Below are positions 53,936-62,441 of a stretch of DNA of 64,000 bases, piece after piece. The stretch is taken from contig CAYWTS010000001.1 in NCBI GenBank assembly GCA_964461265.1, positions 124,001 through 188,000 on the forward strand, given 5' to 3'. Both the position numbers and the translations under genes were made by a program. Under the pieces are notes generated by a model. The model searched no databases, was not told the origin of the DNA, and saw only the letters and a list, made by a program, of their open reading frames with translations. This DNA is from CAYWTS01 sp964461265. GTDB taxonomy: Bacteria > Bacteroidota > Ignavibacteria > Tepidaquicellales > OLB5. The number at the start of each line of letters is the position of its first letter. Position 1 is the first letter of the stretch.

Positions 53936-55132
53936 TCATTTAATAATACAAAGTTCTTTTCCTATTTTTCTGAAAGCTTCTATAGCTTTATCCAAGTGTT
54001 CTTTAGTATGTGAAGCTGAAATCTGGACTCTTATCCTTGCCTGACCTTGCGGTACGACAGGATAATAAAAACCAATTACATAAATTCCTTCATTTAGTAA
54101 TTTTTCTGCAAAATTCTTGGAAAGCTTAGCATCATATAGCATAATTGGAACAATCGGGTGAATACCATCTTTAATATCGAAACCAGCTTCTTTCATGTGT
54201 ATTCTGAAATACTTTGTGTTTTCTTCCAGCTTATCTCTTAGCTCAGTAGTAGATGAAAGCATATCAAAAACAGCAATGGATGCACCCACAACAGCCGGTG
54301 TAAGAGAGTTAGAGAATAAATAAGGCCGCGAACGCTGTCTGAGCATTTCAATAATTTCCTTTTTGCCTGTAGTATAACCACCCATTGCTCCACCTAAAGC
54401 TTTGCCAAGTGTCCCTGTTATAATATCAACTTTACCAAGGAGCCCGTGATATTCAGCTGCACCTCTGCCCGTTTTGCCTATTAAACCTGCTGCATGGCAT
54501 TCATCAACCATTAAGTTTGCTCTATATTCTTTTGCTATCTTATGAATCTCATCGAGTTTTGCAATGTCACCATCCATCGAAAATACTCCGTCAGTGCATA
54601 TCAGCTTATTCTTTTTACCTTCGGAAACCGCTTCATCAAGCTTTCGAATTAATCCCGACATGTCTGAATGCCTGTAACGGTAACGTGTAGCCTTGCTTAA
54701 CCTTATACCGTCTATAATACTTGCATGGTTTAATTCATCTGAAATAACAGCATCTGTATCGTGCAGCAGCGGTTCAAAAACTCCTCCGTTTGCATCAAAA
54801 CATGCAGCATATAGAATTGAGTCTTCTGTTCTATGAAATTCCGCAATCTTTTTTTCAAGCTCTTTATGAATATCGAGTGTTCCGCAGATAAAACGAACTG
54901 ATGACATACCAAAACCGTATTTCATGAGAGCATTTTTTGCTGCTTCTAAAACTTTAGGATGTGAAGAAAGGCCAAGGTAGTTATTGGCACAGAAATTCAT
55001 TACTTTTCTCCCGTCTATAAGATGTATCTCTGGACCTTGGGGTGAAGTAATCACCCTTTCATTTTTATATAATCCGGATAATTTAATCCTGTGAAGTTCT
55101 CCTTTCAGTTTTGCAATTAGTTGTGAAGCCAT
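53936..55132 (-). CDS. kbl: Glycine C-acetyltransferase / 2-amino-3-ketobutyrate CoA ligase
   Basis: KBL makes 2-amino-3-oxobutyrate from glycine and acetyl-CoA, or runs in reverse in threonine breakdown, using PLP. The 398-residue alpha-oxoamine synthase has FCANNYLGLSSHP, GMSSVRFICGTLDIHKELE, DECHAAG and the PLP lysine Lys244 in GTLGKALGG. All blocks agree with E. coli KBL. No threonine dehydrogenase (tdh) gene is adjacent. A divergent second copy lies at 56-57 kb. Confidence 0.93.
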   Translation of the reverse strand: MASQLIAKLKGELHRIKLSGLYKNERVITSPQGPEIHLIDGRKVMNFCANNYLGLSSHPKVLEAAKNALMKYGFGMSSVRFICGTLDIHKELEKKIAEFHRTEDSILYAACFDANGGVFEPLLHDTDAVISDELNHASIIDGIRLSKATRYRYRHSDMSGLIRKLDEAVSEGKKNKLICTDGVFSMDGDIAKLDEIHKIAKEYRANLMVDECHAAGLIGKTGRGAAEYHGLLGKVDIITGTLGKALGGAMGGYTTGKKEIIEMLRQRSRPYLFSNSLTPAVVGASIAVFDMLSSTTELRDKLEENTKYFRIHMKEAGFDIKDGIHPIVPIMLYDAKLSKNFAEKLLNEGIYVIGFYYPVVPQGQARIRVQISASHTKEHLDKAIEAFRKIGKELCIIK

Positions 55133-55210
55133 AACTTACTCCGTATTAAAAATTTGACAAAAATAGCAAAAACAATTGATAATTAGTAATGTGTATTTTA
55201 ACATAAATCA

Positions 55211-55235
55211 AAAACCCCGATTCGTTCGGGGTTTT
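55211..55235 (-). terminator. Rho-independent terminator after the fasciclin gene
   Basis: AAAACCCCGA (55211-55220) and TCGGGGTTTT (55226-55235) form a ten-pair stem with a five-base loop. Read on the minus strand it ends in a T run, 25 bases beyond the fasciclin stop. The symmetric A/T flanks would let it work in both directions. Confidence 0.88.
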
Positions 55236-55260
55236 AATAAAAGTAATATTTTAGTATTAA

Positions 55261-55821
55261 TTATTTCGCAGAAGGCAACACTACCTCATCAATTACATGT
55301 ACAATTCCGTTAGATCCTCTTATGGAAGCTAATATTTTTGCTTTATCAATGTAGGTTACACCATCTTTTTTTGTGATTTTTGCCGGATTGCCATCGAACA
55401 TATTAATAGTTTGACCATCAGAAAGCATATCAATAGTATAAACTGAAACCTGTACGTGATGCTGCAAAATAGAAGTTAATTTACTTTTGTTTTCAGGTTT
55501 CAACAAGTCATCAAGTGTTCCTTTTGGGAGTTTATCGAATGCAGCATTTGTAGGTGCAAAAACTGTAAAAGGTCCCGGATTCGCAAGCGGTTCAACAAGT
55601 TCTGCTGCTTTTAAAGCAGTTACAAGTGTTGTATGGTCTGATGAACCAACAGCAATTTTCACGATATCCTTATCCGATACATCATCCTTTACATTCGATT
55701 GACCGCTTTCGGTTTTTTCATTTTGTTTTGTGGTTTTATCGGATGTCTTATTAACATCATCCTGTTTCCCGCAGCTTGCGAATAGTAAAAAAAGACCGGT
55801 TAGAAGAATTAAAGCTTTCAA
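55261..55821 (-). CDS. Fasciclin (FAS1) domain lipoprotein
   Basis: A 186-residue protein with a lipoprotein signal (Cys17 in LLFASCGK), a Lys/Thr/Asp-rich linker (about 20-48), and one FAS1 domain with PFTVFAPTNAAFDKLP, the HHV box and NGIVHVIDEVVLPSAK. FAS1 proteins are cell-surface adhesion modules. The start is TTG at 55821, set by a strong Shine-Dalgarno AGGAGG six bases upstream, unusual in this window. It has its own promoter and terminator, so it is a single-gene unit. Confidence 0.92.
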   Translation of the reverse strand: MKALILLTGLFLLFASCGKQDDVNKTSDKTTKQNEKTESGQSNVKDDVSDKDIVKIAVGSSDHTTLVTALKAAELVEPLANPGPFTVFAPTNAAFDKLPKGTLDDLLKPENKSKLTSILQHHVQVSVYTIDMLSDGQTINMFDGNPAKITKKDGVTYIDKAKILASIRGSNGIVHVIDEVVLPSAK

Positions 55822-55868
55822 AATAGACCTCCTGTTAAAATGTTTGTATGTAAATTATTTTTGAATCT

Positions 55869-55915
55869 ATGTTAAATTAACATACAAATTATATTTATCA
55901 ATTGACTTAAGTCAA
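55869..55915 (-). promoter_or_regulatory. Promoter of the fasciclin gene with palindromic operator-like sites
   Basis: On the minus strand TTGACT (55915-55910), a 16-base spacer and TATAAT (55893-55888) give a near-consensus sigma-70 promoter; TATAATTTG also resembles the Bacteroidota box. The -35 lies in a perfect 14-base palindrome TTGACTTAAGTCAA (55902-55915), and ATGTTAA/TTAACAT (55869-55883) forms a second inverted repeat just downstream of the start. Either could bind a dimeric regulator. Confidence 0.6.
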
Positions 55916-55929
55916 TTTTATAAAAAAAA

Positions 55930-55949
55930 GCGGGTGAACAATCACCCGC
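55930..55949 (-). terminator. Rho-independent terminator after the second kbl-like gene
   Basis: GCGGGTGA-ACAA-TCACCCGC is an eight-pair GC-rich stem. On the minus strand it is followed by eight T residues. It lies 85 bases beyond the stop of the gene ending at 56034. Confidence 0.9.
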
Positions 55950-56033
55950 AATTAATTATTTTATTATGCACACCTCTAGAATTATCAAATCTCACAAATT
56001 CATAAGATTCGGAAAATTTAGAAGATTTAAAAA

Positions 56034-57281
56034 TTATTGTCCGTATCTATCAATAATTTCCTGCTTTGTTTTATGAAGAATATCATATTTCTTACCCACT
56101 TTCACAAATGCATCAAGTGCTTTTTCAAGGTGGTGCATATCGTGTGCAGCCGAGAGCTGTGTCCGTATCCTTGCCTGCCCTTTTGCTACTACAGGGAAAA
56201 AGAAGCCGACAGCATAAATACCTTCAGCGTATAAATCACGTGCGAAATCCTGCGAAAGCTTTGCATTGAAAAGCATGACTGGAACTATGGGTGTTTCGCC
56301 TTCTTTAATAATGATACCGGCATCGGTAAGTGATTTACGCCAGAACTGTGTATTGCATTCAAGCTTATCCCTGCGTTCGGTTGTTTGAAAAATGATATTC
56401 AGCACCGCTAATGCACCTGCAACAACAACCGGCGGCACAGTATTAGAGAACAAATAAGGCCGTGCTTTCTGCCTGCACATCTCAACAAGCTCACGCCTGC
56501 CTGAAACACATCCGCCAGATGCTCCACCGAGTGCTTTGCCAAGTGTTGTTGTGATTATATCTATTTTACCGAATACTCCGCAATGTTCATGTGTTCCCCT
56601 GCCGGTTTTGCCGATAAATCCAGATGCGTGAGAATCATCTACAAACACCATAGCATTGTATTTATCTGCAAGTTCAACAATTTTATCAAGTTTAGCCAAA
56701 TCACCATCCATAGAAAATGCACCATCTGTAATCACCATTCTCACACGCTTATCTTTATGAAGGTGAAGCTTTTGCTCAAGATGAGCCATGTCGGAATGTT
56801 TATAAGTATCCTGCTGTGCTTTGCATAACCTCATACCGTCAACAATAGACGCATGAACAAGCCTATCGGCAATCATTACATCCTTTTCTGATAAAATAGC
56901 TTCGAAAACACCGGCATTGGCATCCATACATGATGGGAAAAGTATAGTATCCTCGGTACCAAGGAATTCTGTAAGCTTTTTTTCAAGTTCCTTATGAATA
57001 TCCTGTGTTCCGCAGATAAACCTAACCGAAGACATCCCGTATCCGCGAGCTTCTAAACCTTCATGTGCTGCTTTTATTACATCAGGGTGAGATGAAAGTC
57101 CAAGGTAATTATTAGCGCACATGTTTATAACCTTTTTCTTATCCGAACCAATAGGGAATTCAACTTCGATATCCGAGCTTTGAGGTGAACAAATAGCTCT
57201 TTCTTCTTTAAAAATACCGGCTAAACGGAGATTTTCTAACTCCCCGGTATATATTTGCCTTAATTCTGCTGTATATGACAT
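56034..57281 (-). CDS. KBL-like alpha-oxoamine synthase, second copy
   Basis: A 415-residue PLP enzyme of the same fold as KBL, with MCANNYLGLSSHP, GMSSVRFICGTQDIHKELE, VDDSHASG and the PLP lysine Lys249 in TTLGKALGG. It differs from the 53.9-55.1 kb copy by an acidic insert near residue 38, a C-terminal tail (KTKQEIIDRYGQ) and substitutions around the active site (TTLGK for GTLGK, DRLVHASIVDGMRL). An acyl carrier protein and an acyl-CoA-synthetase-like gene lie directly upstream on the same strand, so it may condense an acyl thioester with glycine or another amino acid. Plain glycine C-acetyltransferase remains possible. Confidence 0.88.
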   Translation of the reverse strand: MSYTAELRQIYTGELENLRLAGIFKEERAICSPQSSDIEVEFPIGSDKKKVINMCANNYLGLSSHPDVIKAAHEGLEARGYGMSSVRFICGTQDIHKELEKKLTEFLGTEDTILFPSCMDANAGVFEAILSEKDVMIADRLVHASIVDGMRLCKAQQDTYKHSDMAHLEQKLHLHKDKRVRMVITDGAFSMDGDLAKLDKIVELADKYNAMVFVDDSHASGFIGKTGRGTHEHCGVFGKIDIITTTLGKALGGASGGCVSGRRELVEMCRQKARPYLFSNTVPPVVVAGALAVLNIIFQTTERRDKLECNTQFWRKSLTDAGIIIKEGETPIVPVMLFNAKLSQDFARDLYAEGIYAVGFFFPVVAKGQARIRTQLSAAHDMHHLEKALDAFVKVGKKYDILHKTKQEIIDRYGQ

Positions 57282-57429
57282 AATTTATTATCTCCCTTCC
57301 CGCAATAGCGGATAAAATCCGGTGGGGATCTACATTTAAATTAGTAAAAGTATTTAGATTAAACGATAAAGTGAAAAATGTGAAGTGACTCTGCTAATAT
57401 GAAATTTTAGAAATATTATTTTAGCAGAT

Positions 57430-57449
57430 TCCTGTTTCCGCAGGAATTA
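57430..57449. repeat. 20-nt hairpin, REP-like copy 3
   Basis: ATTCCTGT-TTCC-GCAGGAAT: eight pairs including one G-T. It has the same length and ATTCC...GGAAT frame as the hairpins at 45311 and 45373. It lies eight bases beyond the acyl carrier protein stop and could attenuate transcription toward the kbl-like gene. Confidence 0.65.
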
Positions 57450-57456
57450 TTCTAAT

Positions 57457-57708
57457 CTAACTCACATTAAACTCTTTTAACAGTTTAACTATGTTATTCA
57501 CACTGTCAAATGCTTCGGGTGATGCTTTGGCATCAGGTATCTGGATACCATATTTTGTTTCCAGGAAAACCTTAAGCGAAACCATCGAAAAAGAATCAAC
57601 AATACCGCCGGAAATTAATGGTGTATCGTAGGTAACTTCCCTGTCATCACCTTCTTCGAGGTATTCGTTTCTTACATATTCAAGAACTACATCTTTAATA
57701 TTTTCCAT
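57457..57708 (-). CDS. Acyl carrier protein
   Basis: An 83-residue acidic helical protein with the phosphopantetheine site Ser39 in GGIVDSFSMVSL (the usual motif is DSL). It is distinct from a housekeeping AcpP: the sequence before Ser is SGGIVD and the following helix is FLETKYGIQIPD, as in specialised carrier proteins next to dedicated synthetases. Its neighbours are an AcsA-like synthetase (88 bases upstream) and a KBL-like enzyme (175 bases downstream). It probably carries an acyl intermediate for one of these. Confidence 0.88.
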   Translation of the reverse strand: MENIKDVVLEYVRNEYLEEGDDREVTYDTPLISGGIVDSFSMVSLKVFLETKYGIQIPDAKASPEAFDSVNNIVKLLKEFNVS

Positions 57709-57796
57709 ATTATAAAAATTTAATGATTATAATTGTTTTACACAAGAGGTTTTTTCAAAGAAATCCCTTCTGGACAGAACTTTAATGAGATTTATG

Positions 57797-59515
57797 TTAT
57801 AAGTCATTTTCCAGAGTGGAAATATCTCCTATATCCGTTCCCCATTCCTTAGCGCGGAGCACACGCCTCATTATTTTCCCGCTGCGTGTTTTTGGCAAAG
57901 AATCCAGAAACTCAATTTCCTGCGGCATAGCTAAAGCCGAAAGTTTCTTCCTTACAAAATTCATAATTTCAAGCTCAAGCATTTTCGATTTTGTATAACC
58001 GGGTTTTAGTGCAATAAATGCTTTCACAACCTCCATATTAACCTGATCGGGTTTACCGACTGCTGCTGATTCAGCGACAGCAGGATGCTCAAGCAAAGCT
58101 GATTCTATCTCAAATGGTCCCACCAGGTGACCGGCAGTATTTATCACATCATCATCACGTCCAACAAACCAATAATAACCATCCTCATCTATCGAAGCTC
58201 TGTCACCGCATAAGTACCAGCCATTTGCAAATTTTTTATCGTAAGTTTCCTTATTATTCCAGTAAGCTCTCATCATCGAAGGCCAGCCGGGTTTGAGTGC
58301 TATCATCCCCACAACGCCTCTTTTTTCTAAAGGGAGGTGAGTTTTTAAATCGACAACATTTGCAGTAATTCCCGGAAAAGCTTTACCCATTGAACCCGGT
58401 TTAATTTTCATACCTGGGTAGTTGCTGATAACAATGCTTCCGGTTTCCGTCTGCCAGTAAGTGTCGTGAAACGGCAGACCGAATACTTCTTCCGACCAAA
58501 TTACAGCTTCTGCATTCAAAGGTTCACCTACACTTGCCAAATGACGAAGTGATGATAAGTCATATTTACGCACAATTTCTTTTCCTTCTTTCATCAATGC
58601 CCTTATTGCAGTTGGTGCCGAATACCAAACCGTAATTTTATGCTTTTCGATGAACCGATACCAGTTCTCTGCTGTAAATCCTGAATCAAGAACACATTGT
58701 GTAATTCCGTTTGACCATGGCCCTATTATTCCGTAAGAAGTGCCGGTTACCCATCCCGGATCAGCAGTACACCAGTATACGTCATTCTCTCTCAGGTCAA
58801 GCACATATTTTGCTGAAATATATTGTGCTATTAAAGAGTAATGCACATGTTGTGCACCTTTAGGTTTTCCTGTAGTTCCGGAAGTATAGTGCAGAACGGA
58901 AGGAGTTTCAGCCTTAGCAGGATATATGTTGAAATTCTCAATTTTTTCAAGTTTATCAAGATGAAATACTATTTCTTTATCGCGTAAAGGTTTACTGCCA
59001 TCGTCATCTATAATAATTATATATTTCATAAAAGGCATATCTTTGAGAATATTCCGAACCTTTGGTAAGTGTTTCTTCTGTGTTAATATTGCTGAAGTTT
59101 TTGCATCATCAAGTCTTGTAAAGAGTGATTCTGAACCGAATGCAGAATATAATGGCTGAACTATGCCTCCCATTTTCAATACACCGAGAAATCCAAAATA
59201 TAATTCAGGAACCTTATCCATAAACAAACATATTCTCTCACCCGGTCTTAATCCGAGATCATTAAGATACTTTGCAATTCCATTGGTTAATATTCGGGCA
59301 TCGTTGAAAGTGTACTTTTTAACATTCCCTTGGTGGTCTTCCCATATGAGTGCCGGTTTATCAGCATGTCCAAGTCTGCAAATCCTATCTGTACAGAATA
59401 CACCGATATTTATTACATCACCATCTTTATATCCGAGTTCTTTCTTAGAAATATCCCATGAAAAATCGTTATAAATTTCATCATACGGTTTCATGTTATA
59501 TGTATAGTTAAACAT
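57797..59515 (-). CDS. acsA: AMP-forming acetyl-CoA synthetase-like enzyme (AcsA type)
   Basis: A 572-residue acyl-adenylate enzyme with the P-loop-like YTSGTTGKPKGAQHVH, YWQTETGS (the Trp closes the acyl pocket in acetyl-CoA synthetases), FVGRDDDVINTAGHLVGPFEIE and the C-terminal catalytic lysine in KTRSGKIMRR. Length and motif order match AcsA acetate-CoA ligases, so acetate or propionate is the likely substrate. The adjoining carrier protein raises the possibility that it loads the carrier instead of CoA. The start ATG at 59515 is one choice; an ATG at 59494 would remove seven residues. Confidence 0.9.
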   Translation of the reverse strand: MFNYTYNMKPYDEIYNDFSWDISKKELGYKDGDVINIGVFCTDRICRLGHADKPALIWEDHQGNVKKYTFNDARILTNGIAKYLNDLGLRPGERICLFMDKVPELYFGFLGVLKMGGIVQPLYSAFGSESLFTRLDDAKTSAILTQKKHLPKVRNILKDMPFMKYIIIIDDDGSKPLRDKEIVFHLDKLEKIENFNIYPAKAETPSVLHYTSGTTGKPKGAQHVHYSLIAQYISAKYVLDLRENDVYWCTADPGWVTGTSYGIIGPWSNGITQCVLDSGFTAENWYRFIEKHKITVWYSAPTAIRALMKEGKEIVRKYDLSSLRHLASVGEPLNAEAVIWSEEVFGLPFHDTYWQTETGSIVISNYPGMKIKPGSMGKAFPGITANVVDLKTHLPLEKRGVVGMIALKPGWPSMMRAYWNNKETYDKKFANGWYLCGDRASIDEDGYYWFVGRDDDVINTAGHLVGPFEIESALLEHPAVAESAAVGKPDQVNMEVVKAFIALKPGYTKSKMLELEIMNFVRKKLSALAMPQEIEFLDSLPKTRSGKIMRRVLRAKEWGTDIGDISTLENDL

Positions 59516-60001
59516 TAATTAACTCCTGTTTGACAAAATATAAGGTTTGTTATTTAGATATGTTAATTGTAAGTACTTATAATTATTCCTGACAAAAAAG
59601 TAAAAATCTTTCACCACACAAAATTATTAAAAATGATAAAAAATCATTCATATCATAAACAAAAATAAGACGCAGAACAGGTTAAAAACTATGATTTATA
59701 TCAGGTTTAAAAGATGTATTTATCAGGAATTTAGAGAAATTATATTGTATAAATGCAGGAATCTATCTTGTAATGTGCAGATACCCTAATAAAAAGACAA
59801 AAAAGGGCGTTTTAAAATTGTTTTATAACCACAGACTTTATGCCTGTCTAACCACGACTCTTTCGAACCTTTGACTGGAGTTGCAGGCAGGTCTGCGTTG
59901 CAATTTTCTTGCATACTCGTCCTGCTAACAGGAAGGTTAAAGATTTTAAGCAAGAAAATTGCCTTATGAGACAGCCACTTTTAAAAATGATACGCTAATT
60001 C
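59516..60001. other. Intergenic region with a structured non-coding element
   Basis: No protein gene was seen. After about 300 AT-rich bases, 59830-59990 is GC-richer and highly structured. A perfect 13-base inverted repeat, GCAATTTTCTTGC (59900-59912) and GCAAGAAAATTGC (59950-59962), encloses a smaller hairpin TCCTG-CTAA-CAGGA (59919-59932). It is preceded by GCAGGCAGGTCTGC. It may be a dispersed repeat or a small RNA. Confidence 0.55.
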
Positions 60002-60439
60002 TCAGTTTCCGGCTTCACCAACGTTTAACTCTGTAACATTTACCTGCTGTTGTGAAGACATTGTGCACCTGCCATTGAAGGTGCAGCCCTCTTCGGTAAT
60101 TATGTTCACTACATTTATATCACCGTTAACCGAAGAACCCTTTTTCAGGTCAAGCCTGTGAGCTTCGATGTTACCGCTTATTGTGCCATAAACGACGACC
60201 TCGGATGAGCAGACATTTCCTTCGACCTTCCCCTTAACGCCGATAATAATTCCGCTTTCACCCGTTAGGTCGCCTTTTATGGTTCCGTCAATTCTCGTAA
60301 AGGTGGGAATGTAAAAATTTCCTTCAACCTTACACCCTTCGCCAATAAGTGTTTGAACATCCCTAGAAGAAGACTTTGATACAATTGGTGTGTGAGAATG
60401 TGTTTCTATTTCTCTGCTTTTTTCTTTTCCACCAAACAT
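60002..60439 (-). CDS. bacA: Bactofilin
   Basis: A 145-residue bactofilin, a self-polymerising cytoskeletal protein with a beta-helix core. The core runs from about residue 30 (LIGEGCKVEGNFYI) to 125 in regular hydrophobic steps (GTIKGDLTGESG, GKVEGNVCSSEVV, GTISGNIEAHRL). Unstructured tails flank it. A clear Shine-Dalgarno GGAGG precedes the ATG at 60439. An M23 peptidase gene lies 53 bases upstream on the same strand, a common pairing in which bactofilin localises cell-wall remodelling. Confidence 0.93.
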   Translation of the reverse strand: MFGGKEKSREIETHSHTPIVSKSSSRDVQTLIGEGCKVEGNFYIPTFTRIDGTIKGDLTGESGIIIGVKGKVEGNVCSSEVVVYGTISGNIEAHRLDLKKGSSVNGDINVVNIITEEGCTFNGRCTMSSQQQVNVTELNVGEAGN

Positions 60440-60492
60440 TTTAAAACCTCCTTTTTACCCCGTTTAATACGGGTAATTATTCTTGAATAAAT

Positions 60493-61305
60493 TTAATCAA
60501 AATGTATAAAAGAATTTGGGTCAATATCCTCATTATTCCTCCTTATTTCGTAATGTAAATGAGGACCTGTTGACCTTCCTGTTGAACCTATGTAGCCAAT
60601 TAAATCTCCAGCGTTAACCTGCTGGTTTTGAATAACATTAACTTTCGATAAATGACCATAGATTACCGTTAACCCTTCATCATGTCTTAACACAACAGCA
60701 TTTCCATATCCAAAATACCAATCGCATCTTTCGACAACCCCTTTACCTGTAGCGAATACCGGATCACCCCATTCACCTTTGAAATCTATTCCCGGGTGAA
60801 ACTCCCCATTGTAACCGCCAAATGGATTTTTTCTGTAACCATATTCAGAACTAACATTTCCGTGATATGGAAATCCTAACGGAATATTCTCAAACGTATT
60901 CATAAAAAGCAGCGACTGTTCCACATATTTATCGACTTTATCAAATACTATCTTTTCTTGTTCGGAGGGAATATTCCTGTAGACCCCTCTTTCGATAAGA
61001 TAGTTATTAAGCTTCGTAATATTCGATTCAATATAATTAATTTTTTCAGTAAGTTTAGCACTGTCAAGCAATGCAACTTCTTTCTTAATACGTGTTATCT
61101 CGTTGAAAAGCTTTTCATTTTGTATTTTTGTAAGATAATAGGTTATTATAAATACCGCTATAGCAAAAACAAACAAAAATGACACCCCTGCGAGGACTTT
61201 AAAATATTTCTTGAAATTCCTAATAAAAGTTGTTTTAATTTTAAATGTCTTCGGAGCAGTCCCATCATAGCTCATAATAATAACCGTAGTCTTTTTTTTG
61301 TCCAT
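60493..61305 (-). CDS. M23 family peptidoglycan endopeptidase (LytM domain)
   Basis: A 270-residue inner-membrane-anchored protein: a basic cytoplasmic N-terminus, one membrane helix (about 36-57), a coiled-coil stalk (about 60-110), and a periplasmic LytM domain. Zinc ligands are visible in FHPGIDFKGEWG (His, Asp) and GPHLHYEIRR (HLH). Such proteins cut peptide cross-links in peptidoglycan, and with bactofilin they control cell shape. It is probably co-transcribed with the bactofilin gene. Confidence 0.92.
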   Translation of the reverse strand: MDKKKTTVIIMSYDGTAPKTFKIKTTFIRNFKKYFKVLAGVSFLFVFAIAVFIITYYLTKIQNEKLFNEITRIKKEVALLDSAKLTEKINYIESNITKLNNYLIERGVYRNIPSEQEKIVFDKVDKYVEQSLLFMNTFENIPLGFPYHGNVSSEYGYRKNPFGGYNGEFHPGIDFKGEWGDPVFATGKGVVERCDWYFGYGNAVVLRHDEGLTVIYGHLSKVNVIQNQQVNAGDLIGYIGSTGRSTGPHLHYEIRRNNEDIDPNSFIHFD

Positions 61306-61901
61306 AAGTATAATGCTGGCTCCTAAAAGCCAAAATATTAAAAATTACTGTTAATTCAGAAAAACCGGATTGGTTGAATGTAGTTTAAATATAAGTAATT
61401 AAATAATTAAATAAAAGGAAGTTACTCAGCAAAGTTCATTAACATAATTCATTTGTACAAAACCGATAATAACAGAACACTGACCCGCCATCTGGCGGGC
61501 TGAAAAAAATGGAGAAATACAGATGTACTCCATGATCTCTCCTCCCTTTGTGAGAAGGAGGGGGGCAGGGTGTTGAATTTTAAGATCTCAAAGTCCCTAA
61601 TAAATTTTAAATGAACAAATATGTTTTTCAATATTTAGTTAAGTTACAAATTATTTTAAACAGCACTGAAACAAAATCCAAAATTTCCAATGAAGACTAA
61701 AGACAAGATGTTAAAAATACAGTAATTTGAGAATAATAAAACAATTTCAACATGCTTCCATACAATTTTGAATATAATAATATTTTGAAAATTAAGATGA
61801 TATTGACAATTTTATCTAAAAATCTCAAAATTTGATTTTAATATTTGACTTGATTTGGTATTTGCATGCCTGCAGCAGACGGGAAATATGATATTTAAAC
61901 A
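61306..61901. other. Intergenic region with GC-rich inverted repeats
   Basis: No gene is supported in these 596 bases. CCCGCCA-TC-TGGCGGG (61484-61499) is a perfect seven-pair hairpin. CCTCC and GGAGG around 61535-61560 form another within an imperfect repeat. Neither has a T run on the appropriate side, so they look like intergenic repeats rather than terminators. The remainder is AT-rich. Confidence 0.5.
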
Positions 61902-62369
61902 TTAAAAAATGTATGGTACTAATTTCCAGCTTATTAACTGGTACTTGGTGTATTCGGGAAACTTTTTGACAAGGAAAATTTCCTCTTTTCTGATTTTATA
62001 AATTAAAAACATCACAGCAATTAGCCATACAACAAAGAGATACAGAATTGTATAGTAAATACTTAACCCTAAAAAAGCAAGTAATAGCGATAAATAGAAG
62101 GGATGACGAACTTTGGAATAAATCCCCTGAGTTACAAGTGAAGAACTATCAAGAGGTATCGGATTAGGTGAAACTGGTTGTTGGAAACTTATTAATGCCC
62201 ATACTAAAGTGAAAATACTGATAATACATAGCAATAAACCGATTGTTTTTAAACTTAGAGGAGCGTATGATGTAAAATTGGTTTCTATTTATAGAACAAT
62301 AAAAAAAATAACAATAATAATAAATTGTATAGCTACCAATGCCCAGCCGAACTTTTTATCCTTGTTCAA
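61902..62369 (-). pseudogene. Isoprenylcysteine methyltransferase-like membrane protein, broken by an in-frame stop
   Basis: The C-terminal 110 residues show the ICMT/phospholipid-methyltransferase signature GIYSKVRHPFYLSLLLAF and EEIFLVKKFPEYTKY, with several membrane helices. In the same frame upstream, another hydrophobic stretch (KFGWALVAIQFIII) can start at TTG 62369 but is cut by TAA at 62291-62289. Full-length relatives are about 150 residues, which fits 62369 as the original start. A shortened product from TTG 62234 is possible but would lose the first helix. Confidence 0.65.
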
Positions 62370-62441
62370 ACTTATTATTACTTTTTTTATGTATAATTTT
62401 TATTGTTAATGAACAATGATAAATGTTAATTGATAATTGAA

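Noticed and set aside
56034..57281. Serine palmitoyltransferase (sphingolipid synthesis) as the identity of the second alpha-oxoamine synthase
   Set aside because: Key blocks (SSVRFICGTQDIHKELE, TTLGKALGGASGG) are those of KBL rather than bacterial SPT, so only a KBL-like call is made.
61484..61499. CCCGCCA-TC-TGGCGGG hairpin as a terminator
   Set aside because: It is followed by an A run rather than a T run on the plus strand and has no T run on the minus strand; it is treated as a repeat.
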